Positions 56,309 to 64,000 of a stretch of DNA of 64,000 nucleotides are shown in pieces. The DNA is from Allobranchiibius huperziae (GTDB lineage: Bacteria > Actinomycetota > Actinomycetes > Actinomycetales > Dermatophilaceae). The notes under the pieces are model-generated. The model worked only from the letters and a program-made list of their open reading frames with translations. It ran no database searches and was not told the origin of the DNA. Location of the stretch: positions 698,929 through 762,928 of the forward strand of contig NZ_JACCFW010000001.1 of NCBI RefSeq assembly GCF_013410455.1. The letters are read 5' to 3'. Position numbers and translations under genes: made by a program. Every line of letters begins with the position of its first letter. Position 1 is the stretch's first letter.

Positions 56309-57712
56309 ATGCCAGCCGCCGTCCTCGCCGCCGACGCCCCCATCTCCTCCGCAGGCCACCTGCAGCTGATCCTGGCCGCCCTCGCGGGTATCGCCACGGT
56401 CGTGCTGCTCGTGGCGGCCGTGCGGCTGCATCCGTTCCTGGCACTGCTCTGCGGGTCGGCGGTGCTGGCTCTGGTGGCCTGGATCCCCGGCGCGGACGCC
56501 ATCACGAGTTTCACCGACGGTTTCGGCACGACCTCCGGCGCGGTCGGTCTGCTGATCGCGCTCGGCGCGATGCTCGGCCGCCTGCTCTCGGTCTCCGGCG
56601 GCGCCGATCGGGTGGTGGAATCGGTCGTCGGACGGATGTCGGCCCGGGCGCTGCCGTGGGGCATGGCGCTCATCGCCGCGCTGGTCGGGTTGCCGATGTT
56701 CTTCGAGATCGGCGTCGTGATCCTGGTGCCGATCGTCGTACTGGTCGCCCAGCGCACCAAGACGCCGCTGATGCTGGTGGGGATCCCCGCCCTCGCCGGG
56801 CTGTCCATCCTGCACGGGCTGGTGCCTCCGCACCCCGGGCCGGAGACGGCCATCAGCGCCCTGCACGCGGATCAGGGATACACCCTGCTCTTCGGGCTGC
56901 TCGTCGCCGTGCCGACGCTGGTCATCTCCGGCCCGCTGCTCGCTCGCGTGATCAACCGGATGGTGCCGGTGGACGCCGCCGGGTTGGCGGCGCGCGGCAC
57001 GGGCGGTGCACGTGCCACGGATGACGCCGAGAACTCCACCGCGCGTACGCCGCGGACGGGCGCGGCGCTCGCCGTCGTGCTCACCCCCGTGGTGCTGATG
57101 CTGCCCGCGGCGGTCGGCAATCTGGTGCTGGCGGACGGCAACACCGTCCGCTCGGTGCTCGACGTCATCGGCACGCCGAGCGTGGCGTTGTTCGTGGCGG
57201 TCGCGTTCGCGTACGTCGTCCTCGGCCGGGGCAGCGGCATGACCCGGCAGCGCACCAGCGACACGCTCGGCGACGGTCTGGCCGGCGTCGCCGGGATCAT
57301 GCTGATCGTCGCCGCGGGAGGCGGTTTCAAGCAGCTGCTGGTCGACTCCGGAATTGCCAAGGTCATCGCCGACTGGGCGACCGACGCGCACTTGTCGGTG
57401 CTGGTGCTCGGCTGGCTGGTCGCGGTCGCCATCCGGCTGGCGACCGGCTCGGCGACCGTGGCGACGGTCACCGCGGCCGGCATCGTCGGCGGCCTGGCCG
57501 CCACGCTCAGCACCACCCATGTCTCCCTGCTGGTGCTCGCGATCGGCTGTGGGTCGCTCTTCTTCAGTCACGTGAACGACGCCGGCTTCTGGCTGGTCAA
57601 GGAGTACTTCGGCCTCAGCGTGGGTCAGACGCTGCGCTCCTGGTCGCTCATGGAGACGGTGATCTCGGTGGTCGGCTTCGCCTTCGTCCTGTTGCTCAGT
57701 GTGTTCGTGTGA
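56309..57712 (+). CDS. Gluconate:H+ symporter family permease (GntP)
   Basis: This 467-residue membrane protein has about twelve helices. The GntP pattern is clear: LIALGAMLGRLLSVSGGADRVVES, GLPMFFEIGVVILVPIV, LHGLVPPHPGPETAI, GSATVATVTAAGIVGG, and the end FSHVNDAGFWLVKEYFGLSVGQTLRSWSLMETV. It would import gluconate or a similar sugar acid. ATG 56309 starts the protein behind a -10 box; the longer frame would cross the preceding terminator. No gluconate kinase is nearby. Confidence 0.92.
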   Translation: MPAAVLAADAPISSAGHLQLILAALAGIATVVLLVAAVRLHPFLALLCGSAVLALVAWIPGADAITSFTDGFGTTSGAVGLLIALGAMLGRLLSVSGGADRVVESVVGRMSARALPWGMALIAALVGLPMFFEIGVVILVPIVVLVAQRTKTPLMLVGIPALAGLSILHGLVPPHPGPETAISALHADQGYTLLFGLLVAVPTLVISGPLLARVINRMVPVDAAGLAARGTGGARATDDAENSTARTPRTGAALAVVLTPVVLMLPAAVGNLVLADGNTVRSVLDVIGTPSVALFVAVAFAYVVLGRGSGMTRQRTSDTLGDGLAGVAGIMLIVAAGGGFKQLLVDSGIAKVIADWATDAHLSVLVLGWLVAVAIRLATGSATVATVTAAGIVGGLAATLSTTHVSLLVLAIGCGSLFFSHVNDAGFWLVKEYFGLSVGQTLRSWSLMETVISVVGFAFVLLLSVFV

Positions 57713-57733
57713 GTGAGCGGTCGACCGCTGCCG

Positions 57734-57746
57734 TAGCGTGGACCAG
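57734..57746 (+). promoter_or_regulatory. -10 box of a leaderless promoter (small membrane protein)
   Basis: TAGCGT at 57734-57739, 7 bases, then GTG at 57747. The GTG at 57738 lies inside the box and is rejected as start. Confidence 0.5.
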
Positions 57747-58181
57747 GTGATTCTGGGAAGACGCTGGGCCGCTGGTGCCTACTGGGCCGTCGCCGTGGTC
57801 CTCGCAGTGCTCGCAGCCGTCGGGGGAGCGCAGTGGGGGCTGTCGCAGGCGCCGAGCTTCCACGGTGACGACAACAACGGCGCCCCCGCGACGTCCGCGT
57901 CGCACGTCATCTACAGCGTATTCGGGGCGCTCATCTGCGGGCTCGCCGTGCTGGCACTGGCGTCGGGCGTGTTCTTCGTCCTGTGGGCTCGAGAGCGTCG
58001 CCGTCGTACCGACGACGAGCATGACGACGACGTCCGCGAGGACGACATGGACATCGACGAGGTCGAGGGCATGTTCGCCGCCGACGACGAGGCCACCGAC
58101 GATGCGCCCGAACCGCGCAGCGAACCTGCTGCCGACGGTGACCGCGACGCAGAGGGTCACGCGACGGCTCGACGCGACTGA
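57747..58181 (+). CDS. Two-helix membrane protein with acidic tail
   Basis: This 144-residue protein of no recognised family has two membrane helices (about residues 10-30 and 55-80). Then comes an Arg cluster (ARERRRR) marking a cytoplasmic turn and a strongly acidic tail (DDEHDDDVREDDMDIDEVEG). The acidic, probably disordered tail might bind a basic partner; that is speculation. Its own leaderless promoter follows the permease stop. Confidence 0.6.
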   Translation: MILGRRWAAGAYWAVAVVLAVLAAVGGAQWGLSQAPSFHGDDNNGAPATSASHVIYSVFGALICGLAVLALASGVFFVLWARERRRRTDDEHDDDVREDDMDIDEVEGMFAADDEATDDAPEPRSEPAADGDRDAEGHATARRD

Positions 58182-58186
58182 GTTCT

Positions 58187-58214
58187 TCGCCGCTCGCCGC
58201 TCGCCGCTCGCCGC
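58187..58214 (+). repeat. 7-bp tandem repeat, four copies
   Basis: TCGCCGC is repeated four times exactly, just after the stop of the acidic-tail gene. Confidence 0.8.
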
Positions 58215-58311
58215 TTGTCGAAGGAGTGGGCTGCGCTGTCGGGTCTCGTCTTCAGGCGCCTGGACGGGATCCGCGCGGGCCGGCGCGCGCTCCCGGCTCA
58301 CCTCCAGAGTC

Positions 58312-58386
58312 GGAAAGTGACCGCCCCGCCGACAACCCGCCTGGCCACGCCGCGCGGGCGCGGGAAAGTGACCGTGGTGCCGAAAA
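58312..58386 (+). repeat. Direct copies of a short intergenic element
   Basis: GGAAAGTGACCG occurs at 58312-58323 and 58363-58374, each followed by a -GCCGA-AAC- segment, 51 bases apart. Confidence 0.5.
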
Positions 58387-58459
58387 CCTGCACCCGGGCG
58401 CGCGAGCCCGGCGTTGCGCTCGTCGTTCAGGCCGCCTGAGAACCCACATCCCACGGAAC

Positions 58460-58535
58460 GGCACCGCGTGGGCACTTGTGGGCGCTGCACCGCCGTATGT
58501 GCTGCCGGGAGGGCGCCGCGTGGGCCCCTGTGGGG
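58460..58535 (-). repeat. Inverted copies of the same element
   Basis: 58460-58483 and 58512-58535 match at 20 of 24 positions (52 bases apart). Their reverse complement (AAGTGCCCACGCGGTGCC) resembles the direct copies (AAGTGACCGTGGTGCC). Confidence 0.45.
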
Positions 58536-58545
58536 TGCCGGCCGG

Positions 58546-59496
58546 CTAGAGCTTGCGCAGCCGGACGCGGCGTACGCCGTGATCCGCGCCCTTGGTGAGT
58601 ACGAGGGAGGCCCGGCTGCGGGTCGGCAGGACGTTCTCGGCCAGGTTGGGGCCGTTGATGTCGGCCCAGATCTGCCGCGCCCGCGCCGTGGCCTCCTCGT
58701 CGCTGAGCGCGGCGTACCGGTGGAAGTACGACGCGGGGTCGGCGAACGCCGTGGCGCGCAGCGCGAGGAAGCGATCGACGTACCAGGTGCGGATGTCCTC
58801 CTCGCGCGCGTCGACGTAGACCGAGAAGTCGAAGAAGTCCGACAGGGCCAGGCTGTTGCCGCGGCCGGCCTGCGGGTCCGGCGCGGCGAGGACGTTGAGG
58901 CCCTCGATGATCAGCACGTCGGGCCGGTGCACCGTGATGTGCTCGCCGGGGACGATGTCGTAGGTGAGGTGGGAGTAGACCGGCGCGGTGACCTCACCCG
59001 CACCCGACTTCACGTCCGCGACGAAGCGCACCAGTGACCGGCGGTCGTACGACTCGGGGAAACCCTTGCGCGCCAGCAGTCCTCGCCGTTCGAGCTCGGC
59101 GTTGGGGAAGAGGAACCCGTCGGTGGTGACCAGGTCCACGCGGGGCGTGCCGGGCCATCGGGCGAGCAGCTCGCGCAGCACCCGTGCGGTGGTCGACTTG
59201 CCCACCGCGACCGATCCGCCGACCCCGATCACGAACGGCACCTTCGCCTGCTGCTCGCCGAGGAAGCGACCGGTCACCCGGTGCAGGCCCTTGGTGGCGT
59301 CCACATAGAAGTTGAGCAGCCGCGAGAGGGGCAGATAGACCTCCTCGACCTCCTGCAGGTCGATCCGGTCGCCGGTGCCGCGCAGCCGGCGCAGGTCCGA
59401 GGCGTCCAGGCTCATGGGGGAGGCGTCCCGCAGGTGGGACCACGCGGCGCGGTCCAGCTCGACGTACGGGGTGAAGACCTCAGAGCTGCGCGGCAC
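58546..59496 (-). CDS. coaA: Type I pantothenate kinase
   Basis: This 316-residue enzyme catalyses the first step of coenzyme A synthesis. The P-loop is [46 protein letters not shown] and [29 protein letters not shown] are the CoaA core, and [26 protein letters not shown] is the pantothenate side. GTG 59496 gives a normal-length protein (316-331 residues in the family) and has AAGAAT ending 6 bases upstream. It matches Rv1092c in order and strand. Confidence 0.93.
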   Translation of the reverse strand: MPRSSEVFTPYVELDRAAWSHLRDASPMSLDASDLRRLRGTGDRIDLQEVEEVYLPLSRLLNFYVDATKGLHRVTGRFLGEQQAKVPFVIGVGGSVAVGKSTTARVLRELLARWPGTPRVDLVTTDGFLFPNAELERRGLLARKGFPESYDRRSLVRFVADVKSGAGEVTAPVYSHLTYDIVPGEHITVHRPDVLIIEGLNVLAAPDPQAGRGNSLALSDFFDFSVYVDAREEDIRTWYVDRFLALRATAFADPASYFHRYAALSDEEATARARQIWADINGPNLAENVLPTRSRASLVLTKGADHGVRRVRLRKL

Positions 59497-59604
59497 GGCG
59501 TCATTCTTACCGGTCTGCGGGGCGGGCGGCGTAGGCGGCCGCACGGGGACACGCCGGAGCGCATCCCGAGGAGGCCTCTACCGGGGCCGCGGGGGCACGG
59601 GCCA

Positions 59605-59617
59605 TAGGCTGGCGGCC
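59605..59617 (+). promoter_or_regulatory. -10 box of a leaderless promoter (glmS)
   Basis: TAGGCT at 59605-59610, 7 bases, then ATG at 59618. A leaderless start rules out a glmS ribozyme in this leader. Confidence 0.55.
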
Positions 59618-61483
59618 ATGTGTGGAATCGTCGGATATGTCGGCAGGTCCGACGACGCAAGGGCCCTCGACGTGGTCATGGAGGGCCTCGGGCGCCTGGA
59701 GTACCGCGGTTACGACTCGGCCGGTGTGGCGCTCGTCGACGGCGACGGCGCGGGTGCCCGCGTCGACGTCCGGAAGAAGTCGGGCAAGCTCGCCAACCTC
59801 ACCGAGCTGATCGCGCGGGAGCCGCTGCCGCCGTCCCGGACCGCCATCGGGCACACCCGCTGGGCCACCCACGGCGGGCCCACCGACGAGAACGCCCACC
59901 CGCACCGCGGCGGGTCCGCGGGCAAGCTCGCGCTGATCCACAACGGCATCATCGAGAACTTCCACCCGCTCAAGACGCGGCTGCAGGACCAGGGCGTGCA
60001 GTTCGGCAGCGAGACCGACACCGAGGTCGTCGCGCAGCTGATGGACGCGTCGTACGACGGCGACCTCACCTCGACGATGCGCCACGTGGTGCAGAAGCTC
60101 GAGGGCGCGTTCACCCTCCTGGCGGTGCACGCCGACCACCCCGGCGTCGTCGTCGGAGCACGGCGCAACAGCCCGCTCGTCGTGGGCATCGGCGAGGGCG
60201 AGAACTTCCTCGGGTCCGACGTCGCGGCGTTCATCGGGCACACCCGCGAGGCACTGGAGCTGGAGCAGGACCAGATCGTCACGATCACCCCCGACTCGGT
60301 GTCGGTCATCGGCTTCGACGGGAAGGCCGCGGAGGGCAAGGCCTTCCATGTCTCCTGGGACGCCGCGGCCGCCGAGAAGGGCGGGTACGACACCTTCATG
60401 GAGAAGGAGATCCACGACCAGCCGCACGCCGTCGCGGACACGCTGCTCGGCCGCACCGACGAGTCCGGACGACTGGTGCTCGACGAGCTGCGGATCCCGG
60501 AGGAGAAGCTGCGCGACATCGATCGCGTCACGATCGTGGCCTGCGGCACGGCGGCGTACGCGGGGATGGTCGCCAAGTACGCCATCGAGCACTGGTCCCG
60601 GATCCCCGTCGAGGTGGCTCTCGCGCACGAGTTCCGCTACTGCGACCCGATCGTCAGCGAGCGCACGCTGGTCGTCTCGATCAGCCAGTCGGGCGAGACG
60701 ATGGACACCGCGATGGCGGTCAAGCACGCCCGCGACCTCGGCGCCCTCACCATCTCCATCTGCAACACGCACGGCTCGACGATCCCGCGGGAGTCCGACG
60801 CCGTCCTCTATACGCACGCGGGTCCGGAGATCGCGGTCGCCTCGACCAAGGCGTTCCTCGCGCAGATCACCGCCTGCTACGTGCTGGGTCTCTACCTGGC
60901 GCAGCTGAAGGGCGACACCTACGCCGACAGCGCTCGCGACGTGCTCGCGGAGCTGCAGGAGGTGCCCGCCAAGATCGAGGAGCTGCTCGGGCGGCTGGGT
61001 CGGGTGCGAGAGATCGCCTACTTCATGGCCGACACCCGCTCGGTGCTCTTCCTCGGCCGGCAGGTCGGCTTCCCGGTGGCCATGGAGGGCGCGCTGAAGC
61101 TGAAGGAGCTGGCCTACATCCACGCCGAGGGGTTCGCGGCCGGAGAGCTCAAGCACGGGCCGATCGCGCTCATCGAGCCGGGCCAGCCCGTCTTCGTGAT
61201 CGTGCCCGGCCCGGACACGCCGTACGGCCTGCACGGCAAGGTCGTCTCCAACATCCAGGAGATCCGCGCGCGCGGCGCTCGCACGCTGGTCATCGCCCAG
61301 GACGGCGACGAGGCGGTCGTGCCGTTCGCCGACGAGGTCATCCGGGTGCCGCGCACCAGCCCGATGCTGCAGCCGCTGCTGACGGTCGTGCCGCTGCAGG
61401 TCTTCGCGCTGGAGCTGTCGACCGCGAAGGGGCTGGACGTCGACCAGCCGCGCAACCTCGCGAAGTCCGTCACCGTCGAGTGA
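59618..61483 (+). CDS. glmS: Glutamine-fructose-6-phosphate aminotransferase (isomerizing)
   Basis: This 621-residue enzyme makes glucosamine-6-phosphate for peptidoglycan and mycothiol. Cys2 (MCGIVGYVG) is the N-terminal glutaminase nucleophile, which fixes the start at 59618. GHTRWATHGGPTDENAHPH and HNGIIENF follow. Two SIS isomerase domains (VACGTAAYAG, SISQSGETMDT, ASTKAFLAQI) and the C-terminal DVDQPRNLAKSVTVE complete it. The 81 residues read upstream in the same frame are not coding. acpS starts 10 bases after the stop. Confidence 0.96.
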   Translation: MCGIVGYVGRSDDARALDVVMEGLGRLEYRGYDSAGVALVDGDGAGARVDVRKKSGKLANLTELIAREPLPPSRTAIGHTRWATHGGPTDENAHPHRGGSAGKLALIHNGIIENFHPLKTRLQDQGVQFGSETDTEVVAQLMDASYDGDLTSTMRHVVQKLEGAFTLLAVHADHPGVVVGARRNSPLVVGIGEGENFLGSDVAAFIGHTREALELEQDQIVTITPDSVSVIGFDGKAAEGKAFHVSWDAAAAEKGGYDTFMEKEIHDQPHAVADTLLGRTDESGRLVLDELRIPEEKLRDIDRVTIVACGTAAYAGMVAKYAIEHWSRIPVEVALAHEFRYCDPIVSERTLVVSISQSGETMDTAMAVKHARDLGALTISICNTHGSTIPRESDAVLYTHAGPEIAVASTKAFLAQITACYVLGLYLAQLKGDTYADSARDVLAELQEVPAKIEELLGRLGRVREIAYFMADTRSVLFLGRQVGFPVAMEGALKLKELAYIHAEGFAAGELKHGPIALIEPGQPVFVIVPGPDTPYGLHGKVVSNIQEIRARGARTLVIAQDGDEAVVPFADEVIRVPRTSPMLQPLLTVVPLQVFALELSTAKGLDVDQPRNLAKSVTVE

Positions 61484-61493
61484 GCGCGACCGC

Positions 61494-61844
61494 GTGATCG
61501 TCGGCGTCGGGGTGGACGTGGTGGAGATCGCCCGGTTCGCCCGCGCCGTGGAGTCGACGCCCGCGCTGCTGACCCGGCTGTTCGCACCGTCGGAGCGCGA
61601 CCTGCCGATGCACTCGCTAGCCGGCCGGTTCGCCGCGAAAGAGGCGCTGGCCAAGGCATTGGGTGCGCCCGGGTGGTTGCGCTGGGTCGACGCGGTGGTC
61701 ATCGTGGACGACGCCGGCGCACCGTCGTGGGTGCTCACCGGCACCCTGCAGCAGCGGGCCGACGAGCTCGGCGTGCGCGCCACGCACCTGTCCATCTCCC
61801 ACGACGGCGGCCTCGCCACCGCCATGGTCGTTGCCGAGAAGTAA
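61494..61844 (+). CDS. acpS: Holo-[acyl-carrier-protein] synthase
   Basis: This 116-residue phosphopantetheinyl transferase activates acyl carrier protein. The GVDVVEIARFARA opening gives the magnesium Asp, and AGRFAAKEALAKALG the second motif with Glu and Lys. The C-terminal LSISHDGGLATAMVVAEK is typical. It starts with GTG 10 bases after glmS in an evident glmS-acpS-nnr operon. Length is normal for the AcpS class. Confidence 0.92.
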   Translation: MIVGVGVDVVEIARFARAVESTPALLTRLFAPSERDLPMHSLAGRFAAKEALAKALGAPGWLRWVDAVVIVDDAGAPSWVLTGTLQQRADELGVRATHLSISHDGGLATAMVVAEK

Positions 61845-61855
61845 GGAAGGGCACC

Positions 61856-63367
61856 ATGATCCGCGCCTACTCCGTGCATGACGTACGCGCCGCCGAGGAC
61901 GCCGTCCGGCAGCGTCTCGCCGACGGTGCTCTGATGTCCCGAGCCGCCGAGGGTCTGGTGCAGGTGGCCGAGATCCGGCTCGGCGACGGGGTGCGGGTCG
62001 TGGTGCTCGCGGGCGCGGGCGACAACGGCGGCGACGCGCTCTACGCCGCCGCGCATCTGGCGGGGCTCGGCCACAACGTGGCGCTCGTGCAGACCGCAGA
62101 CAAGGTGCACGAAGGCGGCTTGCGGGCAGCTGTCGCGGCGGGCGCCGTCGCGATGGAGTGGCGTGAGGGCGAGATCCCCGATCCGGTCCGGGACGCACTC
62201 GCCGACGCCGACCTGGTCATCGACGGGATCCTCGGGATCGGCGGCCGACCCGGCCTGCCCGATCATCTGACCCGACTGCAGGAGCGCATCGGGGACGGCT
62301 CGTACGTGCTGGCCGTCGATCTGCCGTCCGGGTGCGACCCCGCGGGAATGGTCGGCTCCGATCGGCTCACCGCCGACGAGACCGTCACCTTCAGCCTCCT
62401 CAAACCGGTGCACCTGCTGCCCGCGACGCAGGCCGCGTGCGGGCTGCTCACCGTGATCGACATCGGTGTCACCGAGCCGGACGCACCGACCGCCGAGCGA
62501 CTCACCTACCAGGACGCCGGGCTGCTGTGGCCCGTGCCCGGCCCGGATGACGACAAGTACTCCCGCGGCGTGCTCGGCAGCATCGCGGGAGGCGAGCACT
62601 ACACCGGCGCCGCCGTGATGTCGGTGACAGCCGCGGTCACTGCGGGTGCCGGGATGGTGCGGTACGTCGGACCGGACGCGCCCACGGCGCTGTTGCGTCA
62701 GGTGGTGCCCGAGACCGTCTTCGGCGTCGGGCGCGTGCAGGCGTGGGCGATCGGATCGGGCATGGACCTCTCCGACGCCTCGGCGGAGCAGCTGTCGGCA
62801 GCCCGTGAGGCGCTCGACTCCGACCTGCCCCTGCTGCTGGACGCAGGCGGCCTGGATCTGCTGGAGGCTCCCCGGGATGCGCCGACGCTGCTCACCCCGC
62901 ACGCCGGAGAGCTGCTGCGCCTGGCCCGGCGGTTGCACCTGACCGTCGAGGGGCACACCGGCGACGACGGCGAGCTGGCCGACGACGCCGTACGCCGGGC
63001 ACCGGTGCAGGTCGCGCGGGCCGTCGCGGACCACCTGCACGTCACCGTGCTGCTCAAGGGCAGCGTCACGGTGGTCGTGCCGCCGAGCGCCTCCGGGCTG
63101 CCGATCCGCAGCCAGGCCGACGGTCCGAACTGGCTCGCCACCGCCGGGTCCGGCGATGTGCTCGGCGGCCTCGCCGGCGCTCTGCTCGCTGCCGGTCTGT
63201 CGCCGCTGGACGCCGGAAGCCTGGCCGCGTTGGTGCACGGTGTCGCGGCCGACCGGGCCAACCCGGGCGGCCCGGTGCGTGCCCTCGACGTCGCCCACGA
63301 GCTGGGCCGCACGGTCGCCTACCTGCTGCGCACCGCCGCCACCGACGACAACGAGGACGAGCGATGA
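61856..63367 (+). CDS. nnr: Bifunctional NAD(P)H-hydrate epimerase / dehydratase
   Basis: This 503-residue fusion repairs damaged NAD(P)H hydrates. The N-terminal YjeF epimerase domain shows AGAGDNGGDALYAAAHLAGLG and LAVDLPSGCDPAG. The C-terminal ribokinase-like dehydratase shows YSRGVLGSIAGGEHYTGAAVMS, TPHAGELLRL and NWLATAGSGDVLGGLAGALL. AAGGAAGG lies 7 bases before ATG 61856. Third gene of the glmS operon; it overlaps the next gene as ATGA. Confidence 0.93.
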   Translation: MIRAYSVHDVRAAEDAVRQRLADGALMSRAAEGLVQVAEIRLGDGVRVVVLAGAGDNGGDALYAAAHLAGLGHNVALVQTADKVHEGGLRAAVAAGAVAMEWREGEIPDPVRDALADADLVIDGILGIGGRPGLPDHLTRLQERIGDGSYVLAVDLPSGCDPAGMVGSDRLTADETVTFSLLKPVHLLPATQAACGLLTVIDIGVTEPDAPTAERLTYQDAGLLWPVPGPDDDKYSRGVLGSIAGGEHYTGAAVMSVTAAVTAGAGMVRYVGPDAPTALLRQVVPETVFGVGRVQAWAIGSGMDLSDASAEQLSAAREALDSDLPLLLDAGGLDLLEAPRDAPTLLTPHAGELLRLARRLHLTVEGHTGDDGELADDAVRRAPVQVARAVADHLHVTVLLKGSVTVVVPPSASGLPIRSQADGPNWLATAGSGDVLGGLAGALLAAGLSPLDAGSLAALVHGVAADRANPGGPVRALDVAHELGRTVAYLLRTAATDDNEDER

Positions 63368-64000
63368 GCGACGGGACGGGGATCCTCGTTCCCGAGGTCG
63401 ACGGCACGCGCGGCACCTCCGTCTTCGGGCGGGCGGTCGTCGGTGACGCGCTGCGCGGCGCCGACCCGGTCGGCGCGACCGCCGTGGCCCGCGAGACCAA
63501 CTGGCGCCGCGGTTACCTGACCCACTTCCACCGCCTCGTCGAAGCCGGCATCCCCGACGCCGACACAGCCGTCGGTATGGCCCGTGACGGCCTGGTGTCG
63601 GTGCAACGCCGGATGCGAGCGACCACCGACGACGGCGAGGTGGCGCTCGTCGACCTGTTGGGCAGCGTCCGCCCGGCCCTGCCGCTGCGCTCGCAGACCG
63701 TCGAGGGAGGCGCGGAGCCGGAGACCGAACTCACGCTGCCGTACGACGGTCGCCGGCTGCGGGGCGAGGAACTGCGCGACCGGTTGCACACGTGGACCGC
63801 CGCCGGCGTCCTCGAGCCGGGCGCCGAGCAGGCGGTGGTCAAGGTCATGGACCACCCGGAGTGGCTCTCGATGCCGGGCCGGACCCTGGTCACCCTGGGT
63901 GCCGCCTCCGAGATGGGGCCGCTGCACTCGATCCTGCGCTGGGGCGGGCACGTGGCCGCGCTCGATCTGCCACGTCCGGAGTTGTGGCGTGAGGTGCTCA
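63364..64000 (+). CDS. Unknown protein, 5' part (runs off the window)
   Basis: Frame starting MSDGTGILVPEVDGTRGTSVFGRAVVGD, open for 212 codons to the window end. I do not recognise a family. The last part (GRTLVTLGAASEMGPLHSILRWGGHVAALDLP) looks like a Rossmann-type beta-alpha-beta dinucleotide-binding loop. The ATG overlaps the nnr stop, so it is co-translated with the NAD(P)H-repair enzyme. Codon use is typical of the neighbours. Confidence 0.7.
   Translation, partial: MSDGTGILVPEVDGTRGTSVFGRAVVGDALRGADPVGATAVARETNWRRGYLTHFHRLVEAGIPDADTAVGMARDGLVSVQRRMRATTDDGEVALVDLLGSVRPALPLRSQTVEGGAEPETELTLPYDGRRLRGEELRDRLHTWTAAGVLEPGAEQAVVKVMDHPEWLSMPGRTLVTLGAASEMGPLHSILRWGGHVAALDLPRPELWREVL

Larger units (their letters stand above)
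58182..58545. other. Gene-free region with short repeats
   Basis: The 364 bases between the acidic-tail protein and coaA (convergent) hold a 7-bp tandem array (58187-58214) and four dispersed imperfect copies of one element (58312, 58363, 58460, 58512). No coding potential is convincing and no clean terminator hairpin is visible. Confidence 0.55.

Noticed and set aside
59545-59617. glmS ribozyme
   Set aside because: No ribozyme core is visible and the start codon follows the -10 box directly.
59507-63298. A 1,263-codon minus-strand open frame opposite glmS, acpS and nnr
   Set aside because: It is an antisense shadow typical of high GC third positions; the plus-strand genes show full catalytic motifs.

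Overview
The window is high-GC actinobacterial DNA with one complete rRNA operon. The organism type is inferred from several markers: a mycothiol conjugate amidase, a two-domain LysX, a mycobacterial-type LexA box, the extra actinobacterial helix in the 23S rRNA, and many start codons sitting directly behind a -10 box (leaderless mRNAs). The 16S sequence and gene content fit the Micrococcales, perhaps near Dermacoccaceae/Intrasporangiaceae, but I cannot fix the genus without a search. I see no insertion sequence, prophage, CRISPR array, tRNA gene or clear pseudogene.

Layout. 1-8.1 kb: start of a divergent ABC ATPase, a NarL-type two-component system, a BI-1 family membrane protein, a DUF1684 protein, a thiolase, an SGNH hydrolase and cystathionine beta-synthase. 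8.1-13.8 kb: rrn operon (promoters, leader, 16S, spacer without tRNA, 23S, 5S, strong terminator). 13.8-25.8 kb: lysX, an amidohydrolase, a YyaL-type thioredoxin-domain protein, the RNA-repair pair hen1-pnkp and a VAO-type flavoprotein. 25.8-32.5 kb: a permease and a GntR-led operon (glutamine synthetase-like ligase, aldehyde dehydrogenase, SDR, C26 hydrolase) that looks like a gamma-glutamylation route for polyamines or other amines. 32.5-38.3 kb: the SOS mutasome imuA'-imuB-dnaE2 behind a perfect LexA box. 38.3-42.6 kb: RibD-like reductase, ferritin, MFS transporter, aminoglycoside phosphotransferase-like kinase, msrA. 42.7-49.4 kb: fused glycyl-tRNA synthetase, VOC protein, metB and a DrrAB-like exporter. 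49.5-64 kb: greA, DUF4307, mca, a small membrane protein, hemolysin III, a cis-prenyltransferase, phoH2 with a possible upstream antitoxin gene, a secreted transglycosylase-like protein, a gluconate permease, a small membrane protein, coaA, glmS, acpS, nnr and the start of an unknown gene.

How it fits together. The thiolase, SGNH and cbs genes at the left and metB, greA, DUF4307, mca, small membrane protein, hlyIII, uppS, phoH2 and coaA at the right match, in order and strand, one conserved block of Mycobacterium tuberculosis (Rv1074c-Rv1096, from memory). Here that block is split by about 38 kb holding the rrn operon, RNA repair, the amine cluster and the mutasome. Several neighbouring genes are coupled by 4-base or slightly longer stop/start overlaps: hen1-pnkp, imuA'-imuB, the two exporter genes, ORF-phoH2 and nnr-last gene by ATGA, and GS-ALDH and SDR-C26 by GTGA.

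Start codons were chosen by Shine-Dalgarno sequence, by a -10 box 6-8 bases upstream, or by gene overlap; reasons are given per gene. All family assignments come from reading motifs, not from database searches.
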